DNA from: Verrucomicrobiota bacterium
GTDB lineage: Bacteria; Verrucomicrobiota; Verrucomicrobiia; Chthoniobacterales; JAFAMB01
Reading direction: 5' to 3'
Length of the DNA stretch: 62,327 bases
NCBI GenBank assembly: GCA_019247695.1
Contig: JAFBAP010000027.1
Coordinates: forward strand, 1 to 62,327
Shown: piece by piece, positions 16,815 through 25,923 of the stretch
Numbering within the stretch: the first letter of the stretch is position 1
Layout of the letters: each line of letters begins with the position of its first letter
Translations under genes and position numbers: made by a program
Notes under the pieces: model-generated
What the model was told of the DNA's origin: nothing
What the model saw: the letters and a program-made list of their open reading frames with translations, nothing else
The model's database searches: none

Positions 16815-17553
16815 ACCGGAGGAAATCGAAACCGCCGAGGAGGTAGTGGCCTTGACGGCCAACGGCGCCGACCTCTGGCCGCTTACGCCCGCCGCCGTCG
16901 AGGTGCCTTCCGGCGAAGAAGCGGTATCCGGCGAACCGGCCGAAACGCTGGAATCGTTGCGTGAGCGGGCGATGCAATGTCGAAAATGCCCGCACCTGGC
17001 GGCGTCCCGCCACCAGGTGGTTTTCGGCATCGGGAACCCGGAGGCGGAACTGATGTTTGTCGGGGAAGCGCCGGGCGCCGATGAGGACCTGCGCGGAGAA
17101 CCTTTCGTCGGGCGGGCCGGGGAACTGCTTACCCGTATCATCGGCACGATGGGATTTTCGCGGCAGGACGTCTACATCGCGAACGTGCTCAAGTGCCGTC
17201 CGGACATGCCGCCGGGAACACCCGGCAACCGGCCGCCGACCCCGGCTGAAATGGAGACCTGCCTCCCGTACCTGCGCCGGCAGATCGAACTGATCCGTCC
17301 GCAGGTGATGGTCGCGCTCGGTGCCACTGCCATGCGCGGGCTGTTCGGCACGTCCGAGCCCATGCGCGGCCTTCGCGGCCAGTGGCACGAATTTGACGGA
17401 ATCCCCGTCATGGCCACGTTCCATCCGTCGTACCTGTTGCGTAACCAAGCGCTGACCGAGAAGCGTAAAGTGTGGGAGGACATGCTCCTGGTGCTCGAGC
17501 GTTTAAACCGTCCGATCAGCGAGCGACAACGCAACTATTTCATGGCCAAGTAA
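16693..17553 (+). CDS. Uracil-DNA glycosylase, family 4-like with Fe-S cluster cysteines
   Basis: Removes uracil from DNA. The 286-residue protein has the family 4 motif FVGEAPGADEDLRGEPFVGRAGELL, the C-terminal FHPSYLLR motif, and four cysteines in the expected spacing for a 4Fe-4S cluster (CRKC, then one in LKCRPD and one in METCLPY). Residues 1-95 are a family-atypical acidic N-terminal extension. I start at 16693, which has GGGAG nine bases upstream. The gene overlaps the end of the rluD-like gene by 122 bases in another frame, an unusually long overlap. Confidence 0.92.
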   Translation: MSLFESGLEYLIRQLEANQRLHQERYSRALLDRIQAIATSEPEEIETAEEVVALTANGADLWPLTPAAVEVPSGEEAVSGEPAETLESLRERAMQCRKCPHLAASRHQVVFGIGNPEAELMFVGEAPGADEDLRGEPFVGRAGELLTRIIGTMGFSRQDVYIANVLKCRPDMPPGTPGNRPPTPAEMETCLPYLRRQIELIRPQVMVALGATAMRGLFGTSEPMRGLRGQWHEFDGIPVMATFHPSYLLRNQALTEKRKVWEDMLLVLERLNRPISERQRNYFMAK

Positions 17554-17570
17554 AGCAACTCATCATTTCC

Positions 17571-17966
17571 ATGGCAACCAATCCCCCACCCGAGGTTGGT
17601 GCGTCTACCCGCTCGGTGATGGTGGTCGATGATGAACCGGAAATCGCCGGTTACCTCGCCCAGGCGCTCAGCGACCACCATTGGCGGGTAACCATCGCCG
17701 TCGACGGACTCGATGCGCTGGAAAAGATCCGGCAAACGGGTGCACCCGATCTTCTCGTCCTGGATCTCGGACTGCCTCGCATGGGTGGGATGGAACTGGC
17801 CCACAGGATCCGCTCCCAACATCCCCGGACCCGTATCATCGTCTCTACCGGTTACAGCATCCGGCTGGAACCCCACGAGATCCAGGAACTCAACATCCGG
17901 CGGGTGCTCTCTAAACCCTACGGATTGGAAGTCCTGGTCGAGGCGGCCGACGAAGCGTTGGCGTGA
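17571..17966 (+). CDS. Stand-alone response regulator receiver domain
   Basis: A 131-residue single receiver domain. The acidic pair is in VMVVDDEPE, the phospho-acceptor Asp in LLVLDLGLPRMGG, and the conserved Thr/Lys in VSTGYS and VLSKPYG. No output domain follows, so it should act by protein contact (CheY or Spo0F style). It starts 18 bases after the uracil-DNA glycosylase stop. No histidine kinase is present in the window, so the partner is unknown. Confidence 0.9.
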   Translation: MATNPPPEVGASTRSVMVVDDEPEIAGYLAQALSDHHWRVTIAVDGLDALEKIRQTGAPDLLVLDLGLPRMGGMELAHRIRSQHPRTRIIVSTGYSIRLEPHEIQELNIRRVLSKPYGLEVLVEAADEALA

Positions 17967-18125
17967 CCTGCAGGGAAGCAGGCAAGGAAAACGCCACAAA
18001 TGACGGAGCTTCTTTGCGGCTGCAGGCTCCTATACAAAGGTTAAAAAAAGCCGGCCCTTCCTCACTTGCGGCATTTTTCACTTTTCACTTGTGGCATTCG
18101 CGGCGTTTTCCTTTGATCACGACCG

Positions 18126-18683
18126 ATGAGTTGCCCGAAAGCTTTGTTCCTGGCGGGTGCGGCTGGTCTGTCGCTCTTCCTGACGGCCTCCGCTTGCCGC
18201 GCGATCGAATGGAGATCCTCGTTTTATAAATGCGTGGTGAACCTGCCTGATACCTCGCCCCAATTTAATCCCTGGGCCCCCCTGAGTTCGACCCGTGGCG
18301 AGGATGAATCCGGCCTGGTGGGAATAACGGGCGCGCACCGGGTCGATTTCAGTGCGTACGTCTTCCTCGGGGTCATCCGGCTGGATCAGCAACCCAAATT
18401 TCAATTGAACGACAAAACCGTTCCCGAGCTCGAGAAACGGTACTTCGGCCCCGGAATGGGCTTCCTGCATTCGCTCGAACCGCTGCGGCGCAAGGACGGC
18501 ATTCCGGGCTACCGGCTGACCGGCACCCACAAGTATAACGGCACCACTTACAACATCGTGGTGGACCTGCTGCAAGCCAATAACATGATCTATGAACTTG
18601 CCGGCCTGACCCAATACGAGCAGAAACCGCTCAAAGATCCGGACATAAGGTATTTCATGGAAAGCTTCCGGGTGACCCGGTGA
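18126..18683 (+). CDS. Exported hypothetical protein
   Basis: A 185-residue protein with an N-terminal signal peptide (ALFLAGAAGLSLFLTASACRA, cleavage likely after about residue 26). The mature part is a mixed alpha/beta sequence with no motif I recognise; YELAGLTQYEQKPLKDPD and a final IRYFMESFRVTR resemble small outer-compartment proteins that detect or bind a ligand, but no function can be assigned. It stands alone: 160 bases separate it from the receiver-domain gene, and a repeat island follows its stop codon directly. Confidence 0.75.
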   Translation: MSCPKALFLAGAAGLSLFLTASACRAIEWRSSFYKCVVNLPDTSPQFNPWAPLSSTRGEDESGLVGITGAHRVDFSAYVFLGVIRLDQQPKFQLNDKTVPELEKRYFGPGMGFLHSLEPLRRKDGIPGYRLTGTHKYNGTTYNIVVDLLQANNMIYELAGLTQYEQKPLKDPDIRYFMESFRVTR

Positions 18684-19139
18684 GAGTTGAGTTCGGGGTT
18701 CGGAGTTCGGAGTTTGGAGTTCGGAGCGGCAGAGAATGCCACAGATGAGGAGAGGTGGCGGGTAACGGGTAACGGGTAACGGGTAACGGGTAACGAGTAA
18801 CGAGTAACGAGTAACGGGTGTCGGGTAAGCAGTAACGAGTAACGAGTTGCGGGTACAAACTCGGAGAGGCCGGGCGGCATGCTGCGAATGAAGCACGCTG
18901 ATCTGTGTCAATCTGTGTAATCTGTGGACGTTTTCTCTCTTTTCTGCGTGTTCTGCGGATGATTTAGTCTTCCCGCCGTGGTCGCCGTGGTTCGCCGTGT
19001 GAACTCTTACGTTGTGCCCGCCCAACCCGCTGTGCCCGCCGTGTGACCGTGTGAACTCTTACGTTGCGCCCGCCTTCCCGCTGTGCCCGCCGTGTGACCT
19101 TAATCTGTGTCAATCTGTGTAATCTGTGGATAGATCTCT
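18684..19139. repeat. Degenerate short-unit repeat island R1
   Basis: Non-coding. Begins at the preceding stop with tandem GGAGTTC 7-mers (about 18690-18725), then AGAGAATGCCACAGATGA, then at least nine GGGTAACG/GAGTAACG 8-mers (about 18757-18850), then ATCTGTGTAATCTGTGGA, TTCTGCGTGTTCTGCGG and two copies of a GCCGTGGTCGCC / GTGTGAACTCTTACGTTG block. Similar blocks recur at 20.97, 26.4, 30.3 and 45.4 kb. The right end supplies the last codons of the threonine aldolase gene. Confidence 0.85.
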
Positions 19140-20186
19140 TTTCTGCGGAGCCGCCAGTCCGGCCGCGTCCTGGAGGAAGGCATCGACGTCCTCCGGAGTC
19201 GTATCCCACGCGCACATCAACCGTGCGCCGCCCCCGGGCCCCACATCGGTGTAAAAGCGCCACCCGCGTTGGTAAAGCCCTTCGACCACCCGCGCCGGCA
19301 ACTTCGTAAAGACCGCGTTAGCCTGGGTCGGAAACAAGAGTTTGACCTCCGGCAGCCGCTCCAACCCTTGCCGTAGCCGCAGGGCCATCGTGTTGGCGTG
19401 AGCCGAGCGTTCCAGCCACCGGTCTTTCTCCAAAAATGCCAGCCATTGGGCGGAGATGAAACGCATCTTGGAAAAGAGATGGCCGCTCTGTTTAAGCCGG
19501 TACTCAAAATCTCGAGCCAGTTCGCGCCGGAAAAATACGATCGCCTCACCATAGGCAAGGCCGGCCTTGGTGCCTCCGAAGCTGAGGAGATCCACGCCGG
19601 CCTTCCACGTCAGGTCAGCCGGTGAACAACCGTGACAGGCGACCGCGTTGGCGATACGGGCACCATCCAAATGCACGACTAAACCGGCTTCGTGAGCAGT
19701 CGCGGCCAGTTCGGCGGTTTCAGCCGGTGAATAGACGGTGCCCAGTTCCGTTGCGTTAGTGATCGAAACCGCTCGTGCCCGCGATGCATGAATCGGACGC
19801 AGTCCCTGCAGAACGCGGCCGATCGCCTCCGGCCGGATTCTGGCCTGTTCACCCGGCACGGGCAAGAGCCTGGCACCCGGAACAAAGTGTCCCAGGGCAT
19901 TACATTCGTCGGTTTCAAGGTGTGAAAACTCGTGCACGAGCACCGCTTCATAGGGTTGCACCGCCGCAGCCAGCCCGAGGCAATTCGCCGCCGTCCCGTT
20001 TGCCGCGAAGTGAACCGCGCACTCGCAGCCGAAAACCCCGGCAACCGCGTCCCGCGCCCGCGCGGTGACCTCATCACCTCCGTAGCCGCTGGCGTGGCCG
20101 GAACCATAAAGGGCCATGGCCTCGATAACCTCGGGAAACACCCCCGCGTTATTGTCGCTCGCAAACTGCCGGCGGGAAGGCGCCAT
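19110..20186 (-). CDS. ltaE: Low-specificity L-threonine aldolase
   Basis: PLP enzyme that cleaves threonine or allo-threonine to glycine and acetaldehyde. The 358-residue protein has the beta-eliminating lyase blocks: FASDNNAG near the N-terminus, GYGGDEVT, HFAANGTAANCLGL, VVHLDGARIANA and the PLP lysine in LLSFGGTKAGLAYGEA. I start at 20186 (MAPSRRQFASDN); the upstream in-frame Cys-rich sequence is not family-like. The final residues LSTDYTD are encoded by the neighbouring ATCTGTGTAATCTGTGGA repeat, so the natural end of the gene seems to have been replaced. Confidence 0.92.
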   Translation of the reverse strand: MAPSRRQFASDNNAGVFPEVIEAMALYGSGHASGYGGDEVTARARDAVAGVFGCECAVHFAANGTAANCLGLAAAVQPYEAVLVHEFSHLETDECNALGHFVPGARLLPVPGEQARIRPEAIGRVLQGLRPIHASRARAVSITNATELGTVYSPAETAELAATAHEAGLVVHLDGARIANAVACHGCSPADLTWKAGVDLLSFGGTKAGLAYGEAIVFFRRELARDFEYRLKQSGHLFSKMRFISAQWLAFLEKDRWLERSAHANTMALRLRQGLERLPEVKLLFPTQANAVFTKLPARVVEGLYQRGWRFYTDVGPGGGARLMCAWDTTPEDVDAFLQDAAGLAAPQKRDLSTDYTD

Positions 20187-20361
20187 CCGCCAGCATGAAC
20201 GCGTTCGAAGCGAGGAGCAACGGGAACAATTGCAGTTGCACCGCCGGAAACAACCGGCGCCGCGCAACCTCGCCGGACCGCTGGGGAACGACGCAAACGA
20301 ATAACGGGCCGATCCACATTACGCTCGACCTTGACGGGTCGCCTGAACGAAAAACTCGGTC

Positions 20362-20973
20362 ATGGAAGAGGAAATGGTGCTGGTGGTGCGCAGGGCCTTG
20401 TTCGATCAACTCGGGGCCTTCCAGGGCCTGAGCTTTGAGGCAAACCGTTACCTGCCGAGCTTCCTGGCGCGGGAACACAACTTCTTCGCGCTGCGTTCCG
20501 CCGCGGAGCAGGATCCGAGTCTTAAACAAATCATTCCTTACGCAATCGTGACCCACGGTGGCAAAGTCCTGCGGTACCGGCGCGGCAAAAAGTCGGGTGA
20601 ACAACGCCTCGTGGCCAAAGGGTCGATCGGCATCGGCGGCCACATGAATGATTCGGACGAAGGCCTGTTTACGCTGGACGAAGCGGCCTACCTGGCGGGA
20701 GTGAAACGCGAGATCGAGGAGGAGATTTCGATCCCGGAGCCGGTTTCGAACCGGGTCGTGGCCCTGATTAATGACGATTCGAATGAAGTCGGCCGGGTCC
20801 ACCTCGGCGTGGTGCACCGGGTGGAACTGCCCAGCCCCGAAGCCGTCAAACGCGAAAGCATGATCCTCGGGATAGAATTCCTGACCGCGGAACAACTTCG
20901 CGCCGAACGCGGCACCCTCGAAACCTGGTCACAGATCTGCCTGGACAACCTGGAGCGAATCCTCAACGGATAG
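20362..20973 (+). CDS. NUDIX-like hydrolase / phosphoesterase-type protein
   Basis: A 203-residue protein whose central part resembles a NUDIX domain: IIPYAIVTHGGKVLRYRRG, GSIGIGGHMN, then a NUDIX-box-like helix in AAYLAGVKREIEEEISI with the conserved R-E-x-x-E-E acidic cluster. Such proteins hydrolyse nucleoside diphosphates linked to another group; the substrate is unknown. The start is uncertain between 20362 and 20374. It is divergent from the threonine aldolase gene with about 175 bases between starts. Confidence 0.8.
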   Translation: MEEEMVLVVRRALFDQLGAFQGLSFEANRYLPSFLAREHNFFALRSAAEQDPSLKQIIPYAIVTHGGKVLRYRRGKKSGEQRLVAKGSIGIGGHMNDSDEGLFTLDEAAYLAGVKREIEEEISIPEPVSNRVVALINDDSNEVGRVHLGVVHRVELPSPEAVKRESMILGIEFLTAEQLRAERGTLETWSQICLDNLERILNG

Positions 20974-21172
20974 CGAGTAACTGGTAACTGGTAACTGGTG
21001 CGGGCAGACGAAGGGAACGTCACGCCGCGGACGATGTCCGCGTGTTATGGGCCGGGGCGCCCTTTCGTGGGCAATACACCACGCCCGGCCGGAAATGCAA
21101 GACGACCGCTTGCCTGTGAAGGGTCCAGCGCCTTGCCGGGTTTCCTCCACCCGCTACCCGTTACCCGTTACC
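20974..21172. repeat. Degenerate short-unit repeat island R2
   Basis: Holds GTAACTGGTAACTGG units right after the preceding stop and an inverted run of CCCGTTACCCGTTACCC (about 21150-21172). The second run encodes the last residues and stop of the ribokinase gene on the minus strand. The middle 150 bases contain no gene or motif I can identify. Confidence 0.7.
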
Positions 21173-22060
21173 CGCGACCTCCGCGCGGTACGGCATGCCG
21201 GCCTGCGCACCGGCCCGGGTGACCTTGAGGGACGCAGCCCGGGTAGCCTGCCCGGCCGCCTCCGGTAAACTGAGGCCGTCGGCAATTCCGACTCCGAGCC
21301 AGCCGACGAAGCAATCCCCTGCCCCCGTGGTATCGACAGGTCGAACTTTTGGGGCCGGAAGCCGCCCTTTGCCTTCGGCATCGGCATAGATCACGCCTTC
21401 AGAACCGAGCGTGATCACCACCTGCCTGCAGCCCTGATTCAGAAACCAGCTCACGGCTTGATCCAAATCCGAAACGCCGCTGTAATCCTTCGCTTCGTGC
21501 TCGTTGACGACGATCGTGTGGACCGCGGCAAGGACCGGCTGCGGCAAGGGCCGTGACGGCGCCGGATTCAAGATCCAGCGTTTACCCAGTTCGTCGCAGA
21601 GCCGGGCTACCGCCCCAATGGCCTCATCCCGGATCTCGAGTTGGGAAATGACCACGTCCGCGCGCTCGAAAGCCGGCCGTGCCGCCGACACCATCGTGGA
21701 ATCAAGCGCATCATTGGCCGATTTCGCGACGGCGATCAGGTTGTCCCGGGTTTTGCCGTCCACAAGGATAAGGGCGACTCCGCTGGGTACGCCGGGAGCG
21801 ACCTGGAAATGGTCGAGATCGATCCCCTCGGCGGCGAGCCGGTCCCGGGCAGCCTTGCCGAAATCATCGGCGCCCCGGGCCGCGACAAAGGTGACATTAC
21901 CCCCGGCGCGCGCGGCCGCCACCGCCTGGTTGGCGCCTTTGCCGCCTCCGAACGTTTGAAATTCGCCGCCCAGCACCGTTTCTCCGGGACCGGGCAGCCG
22001 GTCGCAGTAAACGACCAGATCGGTGTTTGAACTTCCGATGACGAGAATCCGGGAGGGCAT
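21161..22060 (-). CDS. rbsK: Ribokinase (PfkB family sugar kinase)
   Basis: Phosphorylates ribose or a related sugar at the 5 position with ATP. The 299-residue protein has the two PfkB signatures: GGGKGANQAVAAARAGG near residue 45 and the C-terminal VDTTGAGDCFVGWLGVGI with the catalytic Asp. VLGGEFQTFGGGKG and NPAPSRPLP are typical of ribokinase itself rather than fructokinase. I start at 22060 (MPSRILVIGSSNTDLV). Transporters for ribose are not adjacent; the ribose-type importer at 6-11 kb is a separate locus. The last residues (VAGNG) are read from a GGGTAACG repeat. Confidence 0.9.
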   Translation of the reverse strand: MPSRILVIGSSNTDLVVYCDRLPGPGETVLGGEFQTFGGGKGANQAVAAARAGGNVTFVAARGADDFGKAARDRLAAEGIDLDHFQVAPGVPSGVALILVDGKTRDNLIAVAKSANDALDSTMVSAARPAFERADVVISQLEIRDEAIGAVARLCDELGKRWILNPAPSRPLPQPVLAAVHTIVVNEHEAKDYSGVSDLDQAVSWFLNQGCRQVVITLGSEGVIYADAEGKGRLPAPKVRPVDTTGAGDCFVGWLGVGIADGLSLPEAAGQATRAASLKVTRAGAQAGMPYRAEVAGNG

Positions 22061-22148
22061 AACTGCAGAAGACCAGCTGATCACGATGCCGTCAACCGGC
22101 TAACGGGCTTTTGAAACAGTCGATCGCGCGCGGGTCGCCGCATCAGGG

Positions 22149-24041
22149 CTACTTCGTCAGCTGCCCGGCCTGCTCGAGCGGCGCAACGGGCCGTTTCGGG
22201 CCCCGCGAAGCCACGGGAAGCAGGCCGATCCCGATCAGGACGAGCTGGCCGGCGATGAAGCCGATCAGGACGTTGAACGCCTGGTCCATGAACCCGTACG
22301 AATGCAGTCCGACGCCGAGCATATTCGTGCCGAACCACGAGAGGCTCGTGATGATGTTGCCGAACACGGCCATCAACGCAATCCCGCGTTCCTTGACGTA
22401 ACCGCCCCAGCGGGCATGGAGGATGATCGCGTTCCAGAGGACGATGAGCAGGGCCCCGTTCTCCTTGGGGTCCCAGCCCCAGAAACGTCCCCAGGATTGG
22501 TCCGCCCAGATCCCGCCGAGGATCGTGCCGACGAGGCTGAACAAGGTGGCAAAGCAGACGATCCCGTAGATCATCCGGCCCAGTGACCGGCTCAATTCCG
22601 GGGTAAAAGACCTCACGAACAGCCGCCGGATGACGTAAATCACCCCGAGCAGACCGGCCAGGAAGGTGGACGAATAGCCGAGCGCCACGACCACGACGTG
22701 CGTGGCGAGCCAGACGTTGGTATCGAGAACGGCCCGGAGCATTTCGAGGGTGTCGCCGTCCAACTGCAGGTTGTAAGCGATCAGGAGCGTCACGAAACCG
22801 GCAGTGGCGGCGCACACGTTGCCGATGCCGTTACGGTAAATACGTTCGAGAAACAGGCAGAGCAACACCGCTCCCCACCCCACGAAAATCGCCGAACTGT
22901 AAAGGTTCGTCACCGGCGGGCGGCCCTGAAGGTACATGCGGGTGATCAGCCCGCCCGTGTGCAGCACAAACGCCAGCAGGAGCAACCACCCGGCCACCCG
23001 CGCCAGCGTTCGCGGCCAGAACAGCCACGAAAGCACCGCGCAGATGAACACGAGCACGTATAAAACCATCGCCTGCAGGAAGGGAGCGGCGTGATTGAAC
23101 CAGGCTTCCAGGTCAGGACGGTTCAACTCTCCGGGAACGGTGCGGCGCAGGTAGTTCTGATAGTTGCTCACCGCGGCGTTAAAACCCGCGGCATCGCCTT
23201 GCCGGTAAGCGGAGATTAACGTTGCGTAAAACCCAACCGCAGGCTCGACGCGGCGAGTACGGATCGTGCCCAGCAACGCTTCACCAACGTGTTGCCAGCG
23301 GCCGGTCGCATCCGGCGCGGCGGGATCAGGAAATGCGTAGACGTACCTCGCCTGCGCCAGGTTTTGGTACCGCTGCGTAAACTGCAGAATCCGTTCGAAA
23401 GCAGCCTGGTCAAACGGCTTGCCCGCGTCGCGATCCTGGATGGCTTGCATGCCGGTGGGAACGGCCTGCGCGAACGCATCGATCTCTTCCTTGAAATCGG
23501 GTGATCCTTCCGGCTGAAGGCTGTTCTTGAGCCGGAGGTAAAGCAGCAGCGCGTTACGCAGCTTGATGATCTCGCGCTGAAAAGCGTTGCGCGTCTGCGC
23601 GTCGGTTTGTTCGGCCGCTTGGGCCTGCTTTTCAATCTCGCTCAGGAACGGCTTGAACTCGTTAAAGGAAAAAAGGTTGAAGGCAAACAGTTTGTCCTGC
23701 CGGTCGCTGCCGCCGAGCAGGTCGAGCAACTCGGGATTCACAATCTCGAATACCCTGGCCTGATCAGCTTCTTCCGGGCGCATCATCACGTTTACCAGCC
23801 ACGCCACCGGCGGCACGGGTTTGTGCGGAACCGGTTCGTAAGCGCCGTGATGATTCATCAGCGACAATGAGATGCGCGCCACGCTGTCCATCGGCATCAC
23901 CCGGCCGCCGACCAGCACCGGGAGTTTGCCGAACTCGACAAAATTGAAACCCTGCGGAGCCGGCTTTTCGGGCATCATCTTACTTGCAAGCCAGCCCGCG
24001 ACGAGCAGCACGAAGATCCAGGGTGCAGCCTTTTTGATCAT
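22149..24041 (-). CDS. ccsA: Cytochrome c biogenesis protein CcsA/ResC family, extended
   Basis: Part of the system-II haem delivery and ligation complex that attaches haem to cytochromes c outside the membrane. The 630-residue protein has a membrane anchor at 10-25, a large extracytoplasmic region to about 320, and a C-terminal multi-span CytC_asm domain with the haem-binding WWD motif in SWGRFWGWDPKENGA and conserved histidines (THVVVVALGY, LHARWGG, LHSYGF). The ATG overlaps the resB stop (24038-24041), so the two subunits are translationally coupled. The long N-terminal domain is more than in minimal CcsA proteins. Confidence 0.92.
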   Translation of the reverse strand: MIKKAAPWIFVLLVAGWLASKMMPEKPAPQGFNFVEFGKLPVLVGGRVMPMDSVARISLSLMNHHGAYEPVPHKPVPPVAWLVNVMMRPEEADQARVFEIVNPELLDLLGGSDRQDKLFAFNLFSFNEFKPFLSEIEKQAQAAEQTDAQTRNAFQREIIKLRNALLLYLRLKNSLQPEGSPDFKEEIDAFAQAVPTGMQAIQDRDAGKPFDQAAFERILQFTQRYQNLAQARYVYAFPDPAAPDATGRWQHVGEALLGTIRTRRVEPAVGFYATLISAYRQGDAAGFNAAVSNYQNYLRRTVPGELNRPDLEAWFNHAAPFLQAMVLYVLVFICAVLSWLFWPRTLARVAGWLLLLAFVLHTGGLITRMYLQGRPPVTNLYSSAIFVGWGAVLLCLFLERIYRNGIGNVCAATAGFVTLLIAYNLQLDGDTLEMLRAVLDTNVWLATHVVVVALGYSSTFLAGLLGVIYVIRRLFVRSFTPELSRSLGRMIYGIVCFATLFSLVGTILGGIWADQSWGRFWGWDPKENGALLIVLWNAIILHARWGGYVKERGIALMAVFGNIITSLSWFGTNMLGVGLHSYGFMDQAFNVLIGFIAGQLVLIGIGLLPVASRGPKRPVAPLEQAGQLTK

Positions 24042-25201
24042 GACGCGGATGCTGATGCTCCCTGCATTTTACGTGCAAACCGGAACAGGTGCATACCGAA
24101 CTGCAGCAGCAGGCCGGCGACCAGGAGACCGCAGGAAATGTAGGGCACCAGCCGGCCCGGGTTCTGCACCACCTGCAGGATGGTGGTGCGGTCGTTGTTA
24201 TCGTAACCCGCCTGGTAAAAGGTCAGTCCGGCGTAACGCAACGGATGATTCATGTAGATCGATAATTCGCGGTCTTCCTTACGGGCCGGGTCAACCAGCC
24301 GGACCTGGCTGGAAAAATTTTTCGCGATATCGGTCCCGGCATAGCGGTCGTGACGGAACTTGAGCAGCTGCAGCGAAAACGGCTGGTAATAACGTTGCGG
24401 CTGCAGAGCGATTTGGAACGGCTTGCCTCCAACCTGGAAGTTGACCGGTTGCGGGAACCCGCTGGAAACGCTCCAGGAGCCGGCCGGCTGATCCTTGTCG
24501 AGAAGCGTCACGGCCGCGGTGGCGACGTTTCGTTCGTCCTGCTTATAGGTTTTGGGGATTTGCACGGCGACAGCCATCGGGCCCAGCTTCAGGTGCGGGT
24601 AAGCCGGTGACGGCAACCGGCCGGGGTTAACCAGAGCCGAATTGGGGTAGAAATCGTTCACCACCACTTTGAAATCCGTGCCGGGCACCTGAATGGTCCG
24701 GCCTTTGCGGAGGTCGGAGTCAGGGATGGAAATGATACGGTCACGGTCCGGCTGCGATTTGTCGGTGATGGCAAGTTCGTCGAAGTACGGGCTTTCGGAG
24801 AAATTTTTGCGTTCGCCTTCATCCAAACGCATCTGGCTTTCGACCTGGAAGATGCTGGTGATGAGTTGCCCGACCAGCATCAGGATGAGACCGGCGTGGA
24901 GCACGACGATGCCGAGCTTCTTCCAACTGAACTTAAACCGGGCCAGATGCGCGGCGATCAGGTTCAGGAGCAGCACGCCGCCCACCACGTATCCGCCCGG
25001 AAACCAGGGCACGGCGAACCGGGTGCCCGGGATCGGCAGAAACAGGGCAAAACTTTTGAAGTAACGGTTCTGCGCTTCGTAGATGCCGATGTGCACCTGG
25101 TCGAGCGTGCCGACGAAGACCAGGACCATCGCGCACGCGAGGCAGATGATCGTGAGCTTCAGCGACGCAAGGGGACGGAAAAGCGTTTTTATCCTGATCA
25201 T
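24038..25201 (-). CDS. resB: ResB-like cytochrome c biogenesis protein
   Basis: Partner of CcsA in system-II cytochrome c maturation. The 387-residue protein has the ResB layout: three N-terminal membrane segments (about 12-33, 62-85, 95-115), a large periplasmic domain, and a last membrane segment (VPYISCGLLVAGLLLQFGMHLF). The C-terminal MNHPLRYAGLTFYQAGYD block is strongly typical of the family. Its start overlaps the stop of the lipoprotein gene by ATGA (25198-25201) and its stop overlaps ccsA, giving a three-gene coupled operon. Confidence 0.92.
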   Translation of the reverse strand: MIRIKTLFRPLASLKLTIICLACAMVLVFVGTLDQVHIGIYEAQNRYFKSFALFLPIPGTRFAVPWFPGGYVVGGVLLLNLIAAHLARFKFSWKKLGIVVLHAGLILMLVGQLITSIFQVESQMRLDEGERKNFSESPYFDELAITDKSQPDRDRIISIPDSDLRKGRTIQVPGTDFKVVVNDFYPNSALVNPGRLPSPAYPHLKLGPMAVAVQIPKTYKQDERNVATAAVTLLDKDQPAGSWSVSSGFPQPVNFQVGGKPFQIALQPQRYYQPFSLQLLKFRHDRYAGTDIAKNFSSQVRLVDPARKEDRELSIYMNHPLRYAGLTFYQAGYDNNDRTTILQVVQNPGRLVPYISCGLLVAGLLLQFGMHLFRFARKMQGASASAS

Positions 25202-25839
25202 TGATCGTTGCTCGACTTGGGTCGCCCAGGCGCACCCGGTTCACCTTCGGATGAAACCTGGGAGAACTGGAACGATTGCACAAACTGCGCAAAAGTCTCC
25301 TTCTGCGTTTCGACGAAGGCGGGCGGACCCGTCATCTTCACAAACCAGGTCCGGTCCGGGGTCTCCAGAACCGCGCCGAGGATCCGGGAAGGCTTGGCGC
25401 TTTGCGGCGGCGAGGCGTAGTCGACGAGAATACCTTCGACCGGGCCGGCCTGAACCGGCTGGGTCGCCTGCCGGAGTTCTTCATCGGAGGCGGGCGGCAA
25501 CTCCACCTGCCCGCGCCACCGGTTCAAATTGGACGCCAGGCCGCCGGCCGTCCCGGGAAAGGAAACCACGGAAATATCGGCGTTTGCACCATCCGGTCCC
25601 GACGCCCGGAAACTTCCTTGCCGCATTTCGCTCAACGGCTGCTCCTGCCAGTTTGCCGGCGTGGTCCATTTCACCGCCGCAGCGGGTGCCGGCCCCGGCG
25701 CAACCAAGCCTGCCGCCATGAGTTCAGTCTGGCTGCTCGGGGGCTTGGGGACATCGTAAACCTGGACCGTGCGCCGCTCGCAACCCGCCACCGACATCAG
25801 GCTGAGGACAAGCCCGGCCCGCCGCAGCGGCGCCCGCAT
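25198..25839 (-). CDS. Hypothetical lipoprotein of the cytochrome c maturation operon
   Basis: A 213-residue protein with a lipoprotein signal (RRAGLVLSLMSVAGC, lipidated Cys at residue 20 of the form starting at 25839). The mature part begins with a Pro-rich linker and then a compact domain (VKWTTPANWQEQPLSEMRQGSF to TFAQFVQSFQF). I do not know its function. It is the first gene of the lipoprotein-resB-ccsA unit, so it may help cytochrome c maturation or haem handling. An upstream in-frame start at 25893 would add 18 residues; the start at 25839 gives a better lipoprotein signal. Confidence 0.82.
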   Translation of the reverse strand: MRAPLRRAGLVLSLMSVAGCERRTVQVYDVPKPPSSQTELMAAGLVAPGPAPAAAVKWTTPANWQEQPLSEMRQGSFRASGPDGANADISVVSFPGTAGGLASNLNRWRGQVELPPASDEELRQATQPVQAGPVEGILVDYASPPQSAKPSRILGAVLETPDRTWFVKMTGPPAFVETQKETFAQFVQSFQFSQVSSEGEPGAPGRPKSSNDQ

Positions 25840-25923
25840 GTCTCGGGTCAACTTCCAAACGGTTACTACAGACAAAGACAAACGATTGTACATGCGAACT
25901 GCTCAGCCGGGCACCTCTCAGGC

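Noticed and set aside
18757-18850. Regularly spaced units that could suggest a CRISPR array
   Set aside because: The units are 8-bp tandem GGGTAACG repeats without spacers, and no cas gene is present.
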